This document shows positions 51,201-63,683 of a stretch of DNA of 64,000 bases, piece after piece; the stretch's first letter is position 1, and every line of letters begins with the position of its first letter. This stretch comes from Branchiostoma floridae (Eukaryota > Chordata > Leptocardii > Amphioxiformes > Branchiostomatidae): contig NC_049987.1 in assembly GCF_000003815.2 (NCBI RefSeq), forward strand, positions 11,018,714-11,082,713, given 5' to 3'. The translations under genes and the position numbers were made by a program. The notes under the pieces were generated by a model that was not told the DNA's origin, did no database searches, and worked only from the letters and a program-made list of their open reading frames with translations.

Positions 51201-54200
51201 TCCTATTAAGACTTTTAACTTCGATGGTTATAGAAATTAAATTATGGTAACAGTGAGGATATAGGGTCTTTGAAATACATCCTTTCTCATATACACGGTG
51301 TATAGTGCAATACATTGTTTGTTAAGTGGGCATAATTCCACCCTTGACTGCAACGTCTGTTTTATTAACGAATGAAACATTTGATCATGATGATAATAAT
51401 AATGATTGTATGCAACCTAAATCAACCATGAACATTTTCTGCCAACATTTAAATTCGCTGAAACTCTGAACCTTAAAAGATAACGTAAACGTTCTTCTCA
51501 TCAATCAAGAACACCGGACGCTGGTGGGTGTTGCTAGTTAAAAACAACCCCCTCCCGCGTACCCAGCAACTTAAAAAGACTTCCTGCCGTTTTTATCTTT
51601 CAGATGTAATTTGTCAAAACACTTGATGGTAGACTTGTAACGCAGATTAAGGATGTATGTGTTCCAAAAGTTAGAAGCATCATGTGACAAAGTCTGCAAA
51701 CGTTCTTTATCGTTATGTCTGAAAGCGCCAGTTGAATTATTATACTCTGTCAAAACCAAAGCAACATCGAGGATGAAAATTAAACTAGACAGTAAAATCA
51801 CTTTGGTGAAGCCAGGTGGTCAACCAGAGACCGATGTGGCGCCAGAAAACCTGACAGTTTTTCCGTGACAAAGGCTAGGAGAAAGTCAAGAGGGTTAATC
51901 CACTGATGGCTACTTTCAACCCTCTGATGTCAGCATTGTCCATTCGCTTTAGATGCTTTTTAAAACATACGAGTAGATGAACAGAATAATTATTTTCTGC
52001 AAGATTGGTGGAGTTAGTCTACGTCAGAATAGAAAGGCCACTCTTCATGCCTTAAATTGTTACAGTACAGAAGCCGTTTTATTGCACGAACCACTCTACA
52101 GCTTATTTTGTACAATTAGCCGGGTGGTGCTATAATGCGAAGTTATCCAGTTGGACCGCACCCGTTTAGGATTTTATTATTCTGTGCAATTAACAGAAGT
52201 TGTGCAATTAACTGGCTTCTGTAATTATAACTTAATATGGCTTCCGACGGTCAATAGTGGCTATGGTACTCGTAAGATACTCATTAATAACTACTACAGT
52301 ACAGCATCGCATAAAATGTGCCACAATTCACTTTATCTCCCCAACTTTTGTTGCAGACAACAGTCTGATAATGATTTGTCTTTTAATGAATGATACTCTC
52401 ATGTTTGCTTTGAATTCATTTGACAGCATACATCTTCTGAACGATACGTATAAACGTCACTTGAAAAATAGATTATAGTCTTAACGTAATTGCTAAAGAG
52501 TCAAGGCGCAGGTGGTGAGGATACATCCATACACTTGGCAAACTAGATAGTAAATCGGTTGACGGTCTTATTGAATGTCGTTCGTGTGTCTGGTCACGTA
52601 CACAAGGTCTACCCGTCTTCCTAATGCCTCCCTTTATGTAATTGCGTTGGGGGATATTGTTACTCTGCAAGGCCACTGTCAACCTATGGTATCCATCTGG
52701 TCATCTTCTGCCACTAGAAGAACATTCATATATGTGTTTTATGGGGCAACGTTGTCGTAAAAAGGTAATAACTGCGTGTACTTGACGCCCCAATTCTTCT
52801 GTAGCGAGGTGCGTAAGGGGGTTTCACATGGGCAGACCCATTATGGATTATCGGCATTCTTGAACATCACTCTACACATGACCGATGAAGAAGTGTATAT
52901 CTTCACCAGCTTTGAGAGTTCCCAAGAGGGTTATCCACTAAAGCTCTTCCAAAAGCTGCAGGACTTCCATTTGTAGCGCAGCTGGAGATTTGATCACCGA
53001 ATCAAGTACACTAAGACGGGTCGAAAACGCAAAGTGCCGTTACGTCTATGATAGATCATGTGTCCATGGACTGAATGGTCAAACTACTAGATGCAAACTA
53101 CTGCACATAACATAGTGAACATAACATTGTTTTTCGATATTTACAAAGCCTTCGAATGTTGGTAAACACGAGAGTTTATGGATTTACGTACTTGATTTAT
53201 CAATTACGCACGAAACAGAGCACCAATAAGCCATTTATCGATATAAAGGGAACCAATACACTTCAGAAGAAGCGGTATCGAGGCTAGGGCCCTTTCAGCA
53301 CAATGGTCAGCCGCATATAGCGCCATCAGGCTTGAGCACGCGAAAAGTTCATTAAGGCATCTGTATCTAATCGTATTCTGCCCTGGAGAGCATTCATCAA
53401 CCAATATGACAAAACTCAGGCACCTCTTAAGTACTGGGAAATCACGCTCTTAAGGTAATGTCTCACCCATGTCAGTTCAATAGATCACCAGGCACCCTAT
53501 CAGATCCATCTCCTTCAGCTAGCTAGCTTGAACCATCGTCCTGGCTTAGAAAGTTTCTCTTACTGGTGAATACGAAGCTAGATAAGATTTACACTGCTAG
53601 ATGTCCATACCCAGTTCATGACCCAGATTCCACCATTGAACGAGCCTTTTCTTCATTTTATCGCAATAAGGACATTAGTTGAGGTTACTTTGCAATCACT
53701 GTTTCTGCATGCCCCGGTTCTTGTCCTCTTCCCACAAGTCTAGAGTTAACGACATCTTTCTAGCTTCAAAATGTACTTATAATGTTGAATATATAACATC
53801 AACTCTGATAATTCCACAAGGTGTTATAATAAGCCACATAAAAAAAATAATTGTTATAGTGGTCTTCTCAAAATTGTCTTGAACACCTGAATATCTGTCA
53901 AGAGTATATACTTCTGGATCGCTGATTCTGCATTACTACATCCCTTTGAATCACTTCAGATCCATGTATTTTTTTCTCAAGTGGTGGTCTTACGGTGGTC
54001 TTACGGTGGCCCCATGGTCTGTAAATCTTCTGAAACGATCACATACTTCCCTTCTGTGGGCAGTGTGTGCGTCACTTACATATAGTTCAAACGCTGACAT
54101 ATCCATATGTACGACATTACAACTACAACTTATCTACTGCTTTCAGTAAGATCTTACCGAGACCACCACTTTACATGACCTATACCCAAAGAGTAATGGG

Positions 54201-56548
54201 GTCGGGCATGTTGATGCGCTACTTATCTAACCTTAGCCACAGGCATGCTCTGTGTCACGCGCCTTCTAAAGCACCCAGTGGATGTAAAAGCCACACCGTT
54301 ATCTAGGAAAGTCTTTATCTTTTCCCCATCTCATAGATTACGTTCCTGAGTACGTGACATGTTTTAGAACATCGATAAGTGATGTCTGTAAGGATTGCAC
54401 GGGTGTAGGGGTCAGCGACAACCCATCCTTACTTCGTGTGAAACAGGTTATTTGTTCTGTAGCAATGCTGTAATGAAAGGTAACTCGATATCTGCCACCT
54501 CATTATTCCCTCATCGGGCAGGAAACAGGTCGATACTAATGCAAGCATATTGGATAATGAGAAACCCGTGAGCGTATACATCAGCCAAACTGACGGCAAT
54601 GCTAGGGATAGCTATACAAGTATAGCTATATATATTATTAAGTAGTAGCTATATAAGTACATTCATGCAATGTCAAACGTTGAAGAGCATGTTGCGTTAC
54701 AAGTTGTTCATAAAAAAAAAACAATAACACCTTTGATTATCTTTTAGATGGATGCAAACTAACATGAGAGTCACTATGAATAGATCCGACATGTCCTTAG
54801 CCTCCAATCTGACTTGTTGGAGTATTGCACCTGATCTTTAGGTTACACTTAAAAACAATGGTTATAGTGGGACCTTGAGAAATAGTTATTCTACTGAGAG
54901 TATGAAATGGCTGTGGTTAGTAGAGGACAGATGACTAGCAACGTTAAAAGACTAAACCCTGACAACATGACATAGTACATGCAGATCATATATGATAAAA
55001 AAAAGGCATGTGACGAAAATGATGATAAGAATGAAGCTAGGTACCATAATGGTCCCTATCCACAGTTGACGAAGTATTCAGACTCGGAAAGGCATTGTTG
55101 TTATGGCTGCCATATAGATAATCGAACGCCCATGGAGTAGCCCATTTCTCCAATAATGACTATATCGTCGTGAATCAAAGCTGACAAATAATGAATAGGT
55201 TATTCGCGCCCTGGCGGGTGAGCTAAATCACGACAAGCGTCTCCAGCCTACCATTATTGGTTATTGATCTCGGTTTGGTTCTATGGGGATTTTTCTCCTG
55301 ACAAGGTCATGTGTTCAGAGTTTTGTCCCGATGGAGAAAAGGGAACAGGTGCGTCTTCATCACCGATATGGATTTTCTGATAACGAGTTGTAGCCGTGAT
55401 TCATAAGGTCAGAGAATTGCAGCGCATACACTGAGGATATATTACATCCAACTTCCAGCCATACTTTTTTCTTATTGCTGTGCCATTTTGTGCAAAATCG
55501 TACGACGATTCGTCTCCAGTCAAACATTTGTCGTTTCTGAACGAAATCATATTCAAAGATGCAATCTGTCATCAAGACACTCTTTTAATTTGATTTTCAT
55601 TAGAATTTTTGGCGAATATAATTATATATATACGTTTCACCTGTTCAGTGAACCCATAAACGTGTATCATAGAGCAAATGTGGATTAACGTAAAGGTCGT
55701 GTGTTTATATTTATTGGGGTCCAGCCTGGCTGACACAGGTCAAAATGCCGCTGGAAAAATCAATTTAATCTTTATTCATGTCTAAATGATAAACGGCATT
55801 TAGGCGATACGGTACCGGCTTAATCACAAATGCAATATTTCTTTCTCGTCTTTGATTTGGCAACTATTATTCAAACGTTGTGATGTCTTTGTAAAACAAC
55901 TTTTTTGTCAGAAATGCTTTCCGGTCTGTCCGGCCTGGTTGATTATAATATCTGGTGTATAGGTACATCCGTGAAAACGGAAGGATTCCTACTATAGTAT
56001 AGGCATTTCTTCAACAATAGAAAATCTGGCAGCCGACAGACTGAGGTCACCGCTTATTAAATTGCTTATAATGGTAAGGCTGCTACACTGTGCAGCCAGT
56101 ATAACTGTTGGTCTTTCCCGTTCGACGGATGATTGTCTCCGTTGTTTGCCTTCGGAGTTTGTGAGTTACGCTAGGCGGCGTATTTGCACAAGCACTGAGA
56201 GGAGACATTTTCATCATAAAGACCATTGTTCTTTATTTCGTTGAAGCAAAATTATTAAAAGGGCTCAAGTCCGAAACACTGAAACGAAGAAGTCGCAGCA
56301 TCGTCAAATGTGCAGTTGTGTACAGTCCCATGTACCATTGCCGTCTATGTCGTTTGTAGGTGAGGAGTCAAAATAAATTTTGTAATTTGTGATACATGTA
56401 GTTTGTGATTCATGTGTCTCTCTCTGTCAGTCAGTCTATACAGACTATGACACTTGTCTACGCAAAAAGAACCCAAGCGACAGAGATGACTACAATAATA
56501 ATACATGTACAGCCTGATAAAAGCAATGACATGTACAGAAAACAATTA
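48213..56548. other. Gene-poor intergenic stretch
   Basis: No gene, RNA or complete element could be supported in about 8 kb. The frame at 52776-52976 (plus) and that at 53204-53404 (minus) are open but unplaced. A triplicated GTGGTCTTACG-like motif is near 53982, and a small palindrome TAGCTATACAAGTATAGCTA is near 54609. Confidence 0.35.
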
Positions 56549-56727
56549 AGGGTTAATGACCCGCCCCGAGGTGAATATGGTGTCAGATCGCCTGGTCCTT
56601 TGCTATAACCACCGAATAAAACCACCTCGTTCGCTTCGCTCACTCGGTGGTTTTATTCGGTGGTTATAGCAAAGGACCAGGCGTCATGACACCATATATA
56701 CCGAGGAACAGGCGGGTCATTAACCCT
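56549..56727. mobile_element. Palindromic foldback MITE
   Basis: About 179 bp. The outer ends AGGGTTAATGACCCGCC and GGCGGGTCATTAACCCT mirror each other. The inner 37 bp of each arm (GCCTGGTCCTTTGCTATAAC onward) are perfectly complementary around a ~19-base loop rich in TTCGCTTCGCTC. As RNA or single-stranded DNA it would form a strong hairpin. No coding capacity. Confidence 0.85.
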
Positions 56728-57400
56728 GTTATCATATAGCCTACCCACACTGACCCCTTGAAGAGTAGAGTTTCCGGTTGGGTAGGAGCGAAAAATTCCT
56801 TTATAAAACATACATCTTTTATTCAGTACATTGAATAAATTTGAACAGTGAATTTGAACAACATAAAACTTGTACGTGAAATGTCTTTCAGTTCCAAGGC
56901 TTGAAATAAGAAAAAAGTCGATTCATTAAGTTACAAACTGTTGCACGCTCCGTATTTCTCCACTCGCCCATTCCCCAGTTTGTCGAGTTCGTTCGTATCA
57001 GGCGGTAAATCTCTGCCGGCTTTCCTGAGGCATGCCGGGATCCCTATACTTCACAGCTCTTGAGAATCTCGTTCACTACGAACTCAGACACGTCTTTCCC
57101 GAAGAAAGGTAGCATCTTGGTCCTTCAGCGCCATGACCGCTACTCAATTGGAGACCGTGGTGTTATTGTCGTCTGAACTTGAATGGTCGGGGGTGCAAAT
57201 AATTTTATTTCAGATTTTTAGTTTAAATTTGACATGACTTGAAATAGATTTTCTTGTCTTCAATATATAGGTAATTTAGTGTTGTTTTAAGACGGCAAAT
57301 GTTTTCTTTGAACAAAGAAACACGCACTACCGATGTTAATAGAGGGAGCCACCCCCTGCCATGCCTGTACTTATTCCACTATCTTGGTAGATGGACTATT
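56728..57400. other. Unassigned intergenic DNA
   Basis: No supported gene. It lies between the palindrome and the candidate receptor promoter. Confidence 0.4.
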
Positions 57401-57415
57401 CCTGGATATCTCATT

Positions 57416-57723
57416 CTGATTGGCCAGCGTCCTGTTTGTCTGTTCTTCTGATTGGTTCAAACTTTCAAAAGTCATTAATGCACACGTGCAATAATAAAAC
57501 GATTAATGCACGGCTGTTGGTGAGTTTCCATCTGTTACGGCTTCATAACCAGCATGAAATGGGGCCTTCTGATTGGCCCACGTCCCCTAGCTATATGATA
57601 ATCGATGATAAATACTGGTTAGTGAAAAGTTTTGCAGATATTAATGATCTACATGGGCTGTTACTAGAGAGATAAGCAGCTAAAATCATTGTGGCACGGG
57701 ACGTCCATGTTATATATAAATAG
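57416..57723 (+). promoter_or_regulatory. Candidate promoter of the glutamate receptor gene
   Basis: Three copies of CTGATTGG (inverted CCAAT) occur at about 57416, 57448 and 57569, followed by a TATATATAAATAG at 57711-57723. Transcription would start near 57750, giving a leader of up to about 845 nt before the receptor ATG at 58594, unless it is spliced. The motifs are clear; assignment to this gene is inference from position and strand. Confidence 0.35.
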
Positions 57724-58593
57724 AGATAAGACAGGCAATTAACTCTCGGAATACATCATCTGCGTCGCTTTGCCTTTGCATGAGGATTCTACCCTCACCC
57801 ATTTATTCAATCGTCCAGTCTGTCACATAAACATTTTTCACCCCACCATTGCGCCAATGCGCACTGTTCAAGGCCACAATCTTGCACAAAGTGGGCCCAA
57901 ATTTATATTGAGTGAGAACTTCCACCGATGAGTCATGTACTTGATGTGACTCATCAAGGTCTGCAACCAGGGGGGTCCATAGTTCTCTAATAAGCTACAT
58001 TTTCAACATTTTCAGCATTGGTTTGACAAGAAATATGTTTCGATGCATTTCATAACCTAAAGTATCTAAAAAAAAGTGATACAAAGTTTGCTGCTGAAAA
58101 TATTTCTGACATCGATAACATTGCACTTGTGTTGGTACGGAATTAGATTTGCACTATTGATGGCTGAAGTAGCACTTAAGTGAGAAAATCATCAAACACC
58201 AGCTAATACAAGTCACGTCATCGTTGAAAAGTGTGATAAAGGTCGCTACAGCTACAAATGTTCAGAGCACATACAATTTCATGGTCGACTTCGGATTAGC
58301 TGACTCCACAGGTGCTGGTAATGCTGTGCATCATGAAAAATTCAGGCAAATCTACCCTGATCATCGACTTTCTTGGTCTTTACAAGGTTGGTGTCCATTT
58401 CTTTATCAAATAAGTGTCACAAAGTGAATGGATGTATATTAGTGCAATTAGCCTACCAGAGGTGTAGAATAAAGCATTGTTGGAAAGCAGAAAATAGCTG
58501 GCATCGATACAGTGCATGCAACGATTTTAGAAGTCGTTCGTTGATAGAGTTGTTGCAGTTAGATCATAAAAAGAACATCGGCGAAATACTGAT

Positions 58594-61500
58594 ATGGCAA
58601 CTTTGATTGCTCTATCAACGCTGTTTTTGGTTACTGTAGCATCCTATGTTACGGCGGACAGACTTGAGTGGCTAGGTGAGTTGGTATACGTCTTTGGTCG
58701 AAAAGAGCACACAAAAGTTACTATTTAAAAATGTGTTCTCTTTAATGTCCGTTTAGTGTACATTCTTAGGGTCATGGATATATGTTTTGTACTCAATATG
58801 CATGTCGATTCCACGAAAAAATGGCAAAACCATAGTGCCACCCAGAAACAGTTATTGGATGACTATTGGGGGCGGTGGGGAATCTAAATTTTGTTTCATT
58901 CACTGCACAGACATGTAGCTTTTTAGCCTTAGTAACAGTCTGCCATCATACATGCCGCCTTAGTAACAGTTTACCATCGTATACATGCCGCGATCTACAA
59001 TCCTTGTTCATTTTCACGTTTTTTTTTTTCATGTTGATGGTTCTTTGGATTCCTTGTTCATTAACCGACTAGCTACTAATGCAAGACTCTTGTTTCGGTC
59101 TACAGAAGTTGATCCGTACGTGTCTGATTTGAGCAACCGAACCCTGCGTGTGGTCACTCTCGCTGCGGATGGCTTCGTCTTGATATCAGATGTGGACAAA
59201 GACGGGAACAACGTCACGGGAAATGACCGGTTCCGTGGTTAGTTCGTTTGTCATTTGAAAATTGTGCGTCAGAGGCTAATTTAGTCAACTAGTCCCATTC
59301 AACACGTGTGCTAATACATGTGTATGAGACATCTTGGAACAACAATGATCTCATTCGAATGAAGCTGATAGAGAACGCAGACGCAAGTTTAGTAACAATC
59401 TTTATTGACACGACAAAAGTACAGCGACTTTCGTAAGGTCTACATGTATAACAACTACTTACAGTACAACTAAACACATATATATGGATATCTATAGGTA
59501 TGGATACATCAACATAAAGGGTCTAGCATGTCATTTACACTATTGGTTCTACGGTATAAACAATCTTGGATATATTTGCCTACTTGTACACAATGTGGAT
59601 TATCGCCTCCCAGAATGTATTTGAATTTATCTATCGAACAGAGAGTAGCAAAGTCTTTAGAGCAAGTGGAAAGTAATGTGAACAGCTCTGTGCGTTTATC
59701 ATCATATCGAGAACAATCCATAACGAAGTGACGTTCGTCTTCGATCTCATTTGGGCAGAATGGACAAAACCTCTGGTCACGGGGAATTTTAGAATATCTT
59801 CCGGCTTCTATATTTAGTTTGTGACTACAGATTCTTATCTTTGTAATTGCTCTACGAAGTTCAAAATTGTGTACATTCGAAAGATCCTTCTTTTGTCCGT
59901 ATCTTTCCTTTAGCGTAGTATAAATGGAAGGACAGTGCGTGGCAGACAGTATACTGTAACATACTTTCATCTATACCGCCCAAACCGATCTTCTGACACG
60001 TGTACCTAAGGGTAAATCTGATTAATACATTGCATGTTACTGAATTTTTAAAGATATCTTTTCAATGATATATTGGAGGCCTTTTACAGGATTTTGTATG
60101 GACTTGTTCTCATGGATATCTGCTGAACTCGGGTTCAAGTACGAGTACTATGAAGTCGAAGATGGACATTTCGGTGTCTACGACTGGAAAACAGGGAAAT
60201 GGAACGGGATGATTGGTGATGTGTTGTATGGGGTAAGACTGTTGGTATCCTCAATTACCTTGTACGACAACTCATGAACAGATATCATTGAATCTATATA
60301 CATGTAAGAGTGATCATTACAACATAGAAACAGCAATAATATGGTGTCATGACATGGCTTTATGTGATTTTCGGCTACGATGGTGTTCCTCATTGCAATC
60401 AATTATTTACAGAAAGCAGACATCGCAATGGCGACTCTATTCATCACATCTGAAAGACATAAAGTTGGGGATTTCTCTCTTCCATACTACGACAACGGAA
60501 TGGCGTTTGCCATGAAGAAAACAACATCAAGGTGCCTCATATTCATATAATTCTAAACACCTATATGAGGTATATCTTTAGCCTTAACTTGTCTGAAATG
60601 CACGCAAAGACAAACGTAGTGGTTACATCGGAGTGAGAATAAGCTGATTAGGCCACAGCAAGTAAATTTTGTAGATGACATCAGCGCGCGCATTAATTTC
60701 CGCCTGATTTCAGAAAAAAAACAAGATCTTTTTTATTCTGCAGGAATGGTCAACATGACAGTTAAGTACCAAAATGAGCAAATATTTTGTGTTGTAGCGT
60801 AATAATTGTACTTGTAGAAGTGACACTTGCGAAGTACCCAGGACTGTAGTTGTAGAAATGAAACTTTTGGATAGTTGTAAAAATGACACCAATATCGAAG
60901 CCATGAGTGTGGTTACCAACTTTGTCAGTGATGCCAGTCTACCACACTAGTGTCACTTTTGCCACACCAGAACATGTCTTAAATTTCGGGAATGAATGTT
61001 TTGTTGGCTCTGATACCATGCTTTTCCCTTTAATTCTTGTTACACCATCCATCACAACTTCATGGTGCCTATAAACTGTAGCCATCTTGTTTTTGTCACC
61101 CATTTTTTTTTCGCCCTATCACACTATTTTTGCAGTCTGCAGAGGATGTCATCCATAAAATTTATTTGCCTTATATTTTTCATCAATATATGGTCCGCCA
61201 TCTTGGATTGTGACCAATTACGTCATCAGATTAGATTATGAATATTTAGTTTAAAATGTTACATTAAAAAGTATGTTATCTATTAAAGACATATGAAAAG
61301 AAGTTAGTTTTAGCAATACAATCTGAAAATCTCATTGCTCTAACGAACATAAATGAATTTCGTAAAACATGCCTTTCAGAAACCCGTTGCCATAGCAACA
61401 TAAAAAATTATGAAATCGTGTTGCTTACAATGTTCTAGGAAAAGTCACCAAGTTTGGTTGTCCTAACACAAGCCTTTTGGGAGTTATACGACAACAAATT

Positions 61501-63617
61501 TGGAGTGGGAACATTTAGCCCCCCCCCCCCCCCCTCCTGTCTGGATAGGGATAAAATGATATATAACATTTTATCCACGCTCACTCCGACCGAGGTATTT
61601 TCTCAAACATTTATTGGTCACTGAAACCATGTTGATTTATCTAGTCCCGACTGATTTGGAGTAAAATCATGTTTTATAAATTTTATAGGACTTCAAATAC
61701 ATGGGGCTTCATTGGCCCATTTCAAGAAGAACTGTTGGCCACAATCTTGGTGACGGCCTTGGCGGTGGGACTCTTTCAAGGTGTAGCTAAATTAGCAACA
61801 AAGGAAATGTAAGACATGCACGTCTTTATTTAATCAGTTTAAAGTCTTGGGACATTAATGTCGAATAATCTTATAAGTATAAACACGATATACAAATATC
61901 TACGACTACGTGTATTGATATTTTTCATCTTTGCTCCTCAATCGACACGTGTCGTGGCCTGTATTCTAATTGTAATACCATAAGACAACATTTCCATTTG
62001 GTCTCATTTCCTTAATATGAGACAATATTCAAGACAGTGCAACTGCTGTGCAAAACTTCGAATTTTGACAGTGACGATGAAGGTGACGCATCTGAAGATA
62101 CAGTAATGGTGACAGAATTCTGGGAAGCTGTGTGGCAGTCATTCGTGGCTCTGGTACAGCTGGGTCCGGAGTTCCTGCCAGCGTCATTGTCAGGTATGAC
62201 ATTCCCAAATCATTCATGATCATGGCTTTTCTAACTAGAAATACGATATAACTGTAGACTCTGTATCTGGTAAGTAAATATCAGACCTTCTTAATATATT
62301 ACCTTGTCGTCCTTTAAACCTCCCTTTCGTTTAGGTCGTATTTCTGCCTTCTTCTGGGGAATCGGCATCCTTGTGGCCATCTCTACTTACACCGCCAACC
62401 TGGCTGCTTTCCTGACCGTCAAACACGTAGATAACTCCATCAGTTCTCCAGAGGACCTTCTTGGACAGGTATAATAGATCATCATTAACTGTCCAAGAAA
62501 AACATGATAATAGATCATTGTGAAAATAATAATGAAAAAGTTGTTTTGTGTGTTACTGCAGAACTACCCTAAATTATGTATGGTAATCTACATTGTATGA
62601 TATTTGTTCTTACATTTTTAGACGGAAATCTCGTATGGTACAATAAGAAACTATGCTACATGGGTGTCATTCAAGACCACTACAACAGAACCGTACAAAT
62701 CACTGGGAGTCGTCATGCAGGCCAACGAAGAGTCAGTCCTTGTGGATAACCTACAGGAGGGTCTGGACAAGATGCGTACGGAGAAATATGCGCTGTTCGC
62801 GGACAGCGCTGAACTGGATTATCATGTGAGATGCTGTTTGGGCATGTTTAAAGGAAATTTTAATTCATATTCAAAGTAAATTGTCAGTGGATTTGATTGC
62901 TTATTCTAAAGTTGTTCTCAAATTTAAAATTTAAAACAAAAACTAAAAAAATATGTTTAAAAAAGGAAACTGTAAGTCTCAGAGAAGGTGCACTGTACTA
63001 AAAAGATTTCCCGTATACGTATTCAATTTCGGCACAATTTTCTGTTCTCCATCTCAGGCTAGCCGTAAACCCTGTGATCTACAGTTTATCGGGCGGCTGT
63101 TCTGGCAGACAGGGTACGGGATTTTCCTGCCTAAGAACTCCAGATACACCATGGAGTTCAACAGGGTCATTGTGGCTGCAAAAGAAAGGGGCGTTTTCGA
63201 CGCATTGGACGCCAAGTGGTGAGTACTGTTATTGCAGATTATATAAATGAGCAAAAAAGTGCCCAAAAGAGAACGTATATTGCTTGACCAAAACTACTGA
63301 CGTGACTCGCCGTCCAGATTTTGGAAATTTTTTTTTGCCCAGCCTTTTATTGTCTAAATTAGCTCTACTTTACAGGAGAAAGAATAGGATACAACAAAGA
63401 TATCCTATAGACTTACTTTTCTTTCTTATATAGGATCAAAAGCCAGGAGTGTTCCGGAACCAAAAAGACTGTGTTGGAATCCTCTGTGATCGGACTACAG
63501 GACATGTTGGGTGTGTTCGTGCTGGTGTATGGGGGCATGGCGTTGGCTCTCATCGTGCTGATTGGTGAATTCGTCTACAAATGTGCCCAAGATGTGAAGA
63601 AATATGAAGATGCTCAT
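58594..63617 (+). CDS. Ionotropic glutamate receptor subunit lacking an ATD (3' end outside window)
   Basis: Ten exons: 58594-58675, 59106-59237, 60090-60232, 60413-60531, 61689-61780, 62038-62193, 62335-62468, 62622-62825, 63058-63218, 63434-63617. They give 469 residues, then a GTAAG donor leads to a C-terminal exon beyond the window. Residues 1-21 are a signal peptide. The ligand-binding half S1 starts by residue 40 (LRVVTLAADG), so the usual ~400-residue amino-terminal domain is missing. S1 has KWNGMIGDVLYGKADIAMA and the ligand arginine at R134 (FITSERHKVGDFS). M1 is about 172-189, the pore loop holds Q230 at the Q/R site, and M3 has STYTANLAAFLTV. S2 carries YGTI, ADS and the Cys pair C360/C414. 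M4 is about 432-454. It would be a plasma-membrane ligand-gated cation channel. The exon-5 end is uncertain. The subfamily is not assigned. Confidence 0.93.
59106..60531 (+). other. Receptor S1 ligand-binding segment (three exons)
   Basis: Covers residues 28-159. The stretch FCMDLFSWISAELGFKYEYY aligns with the first lobe of AMPA/kainate receptors. Where GluA subunits have P-L-T followed six residues later by Arg, this one has T-L-F (127-129) before R134. The Arg that holds the ligand carboxylate is kept, but two partner positions are changed. Confidence 0.85.
59401..59975 (-). mobile_element. Truncated non-LTR retrotransposon (LINE) in receptor intron 2, antisense
   Basis: The minus-strand frame 59509-59970 encodes the C-terminal end of a reverse-transcriptase polyprotein: RRAITKIRICSHKLNIEAGR, then a zinc-knuckle-like CPFCPNEIEDERHFVMDC. 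This arrangement is typical of invertebrate LINEs. The reverse-transcriptase core is missing, so the copy is 5'-truncated and immobile. AATAAA on the minus strand at 59401-59406 may mark its 3' end. It lies wholly within the intron 59238-60089, in opposite orientation to the receptor. Confidence 0.75.
61185..61552. mobile_element. TTAA-type element, family 3, partial copy in receptor intron 4
   Basis: Read on the minus strand it starts near 61552 with TCCCTATCCAGACAGGAGGG, a G-run and a block ending in CAAGATGGCGGACC, the order seen in the 17356 copy. The far end was not found, so it is truncated or strongly diverged. It is inverted relative to the copy at 63684. Confidence 0.6.
61689..62468 (+). 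other. Receptor pore region: M1, pore loop, M3 (three exons)
   Basis: Residues 160-286. After M1 comes an acidic cytoplasmic linker (FDSDDEGDASEDT). The pore loop FVALVQLGPEF keeps Gln at the Q/R editing site but has Leu where AMPA/kainate receptors have a second Gln. ASLSGR and M3 follow, with the gate motif conserved except Ser-to-Thr just before YTANLAAF. Gln at this site would predict calcium permeability in AMPA/kainate terms. Confidence 0.8.
62622..63617 (+). other. Receptor S2 segment and M4 (three exons)
   Basis: Residues 287-469. SYGTIRNYATWVSF aligns with the YGTLDSGSTKEFF region of GluA, giving A-T for S-T at the ligand contacts. KYALFADSAELDY places Asp347 where GluA/GluK have Glu; Asp here is typical of NMDA-type and some other subunits. 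RKPCD and QECSG supply the conserved S2 disulphide. M4 is MLGVFVLVYGGMALALIVLI. Confidence 0.85.
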
Positions 63618-63683
63618 GTAAGATTATTGTATTTATGTTGTAGCTTTATCCCTTTCTATGGAATATTGGAAAACTCAGCAATA

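Noticed and set aside
58224-58427. Open frame just upstream of the receptor that might encode part of an ATD
   Set aside because: No resemblance to a receptor amino-terminal domain, and the signal peptide begins downstream at 58594.
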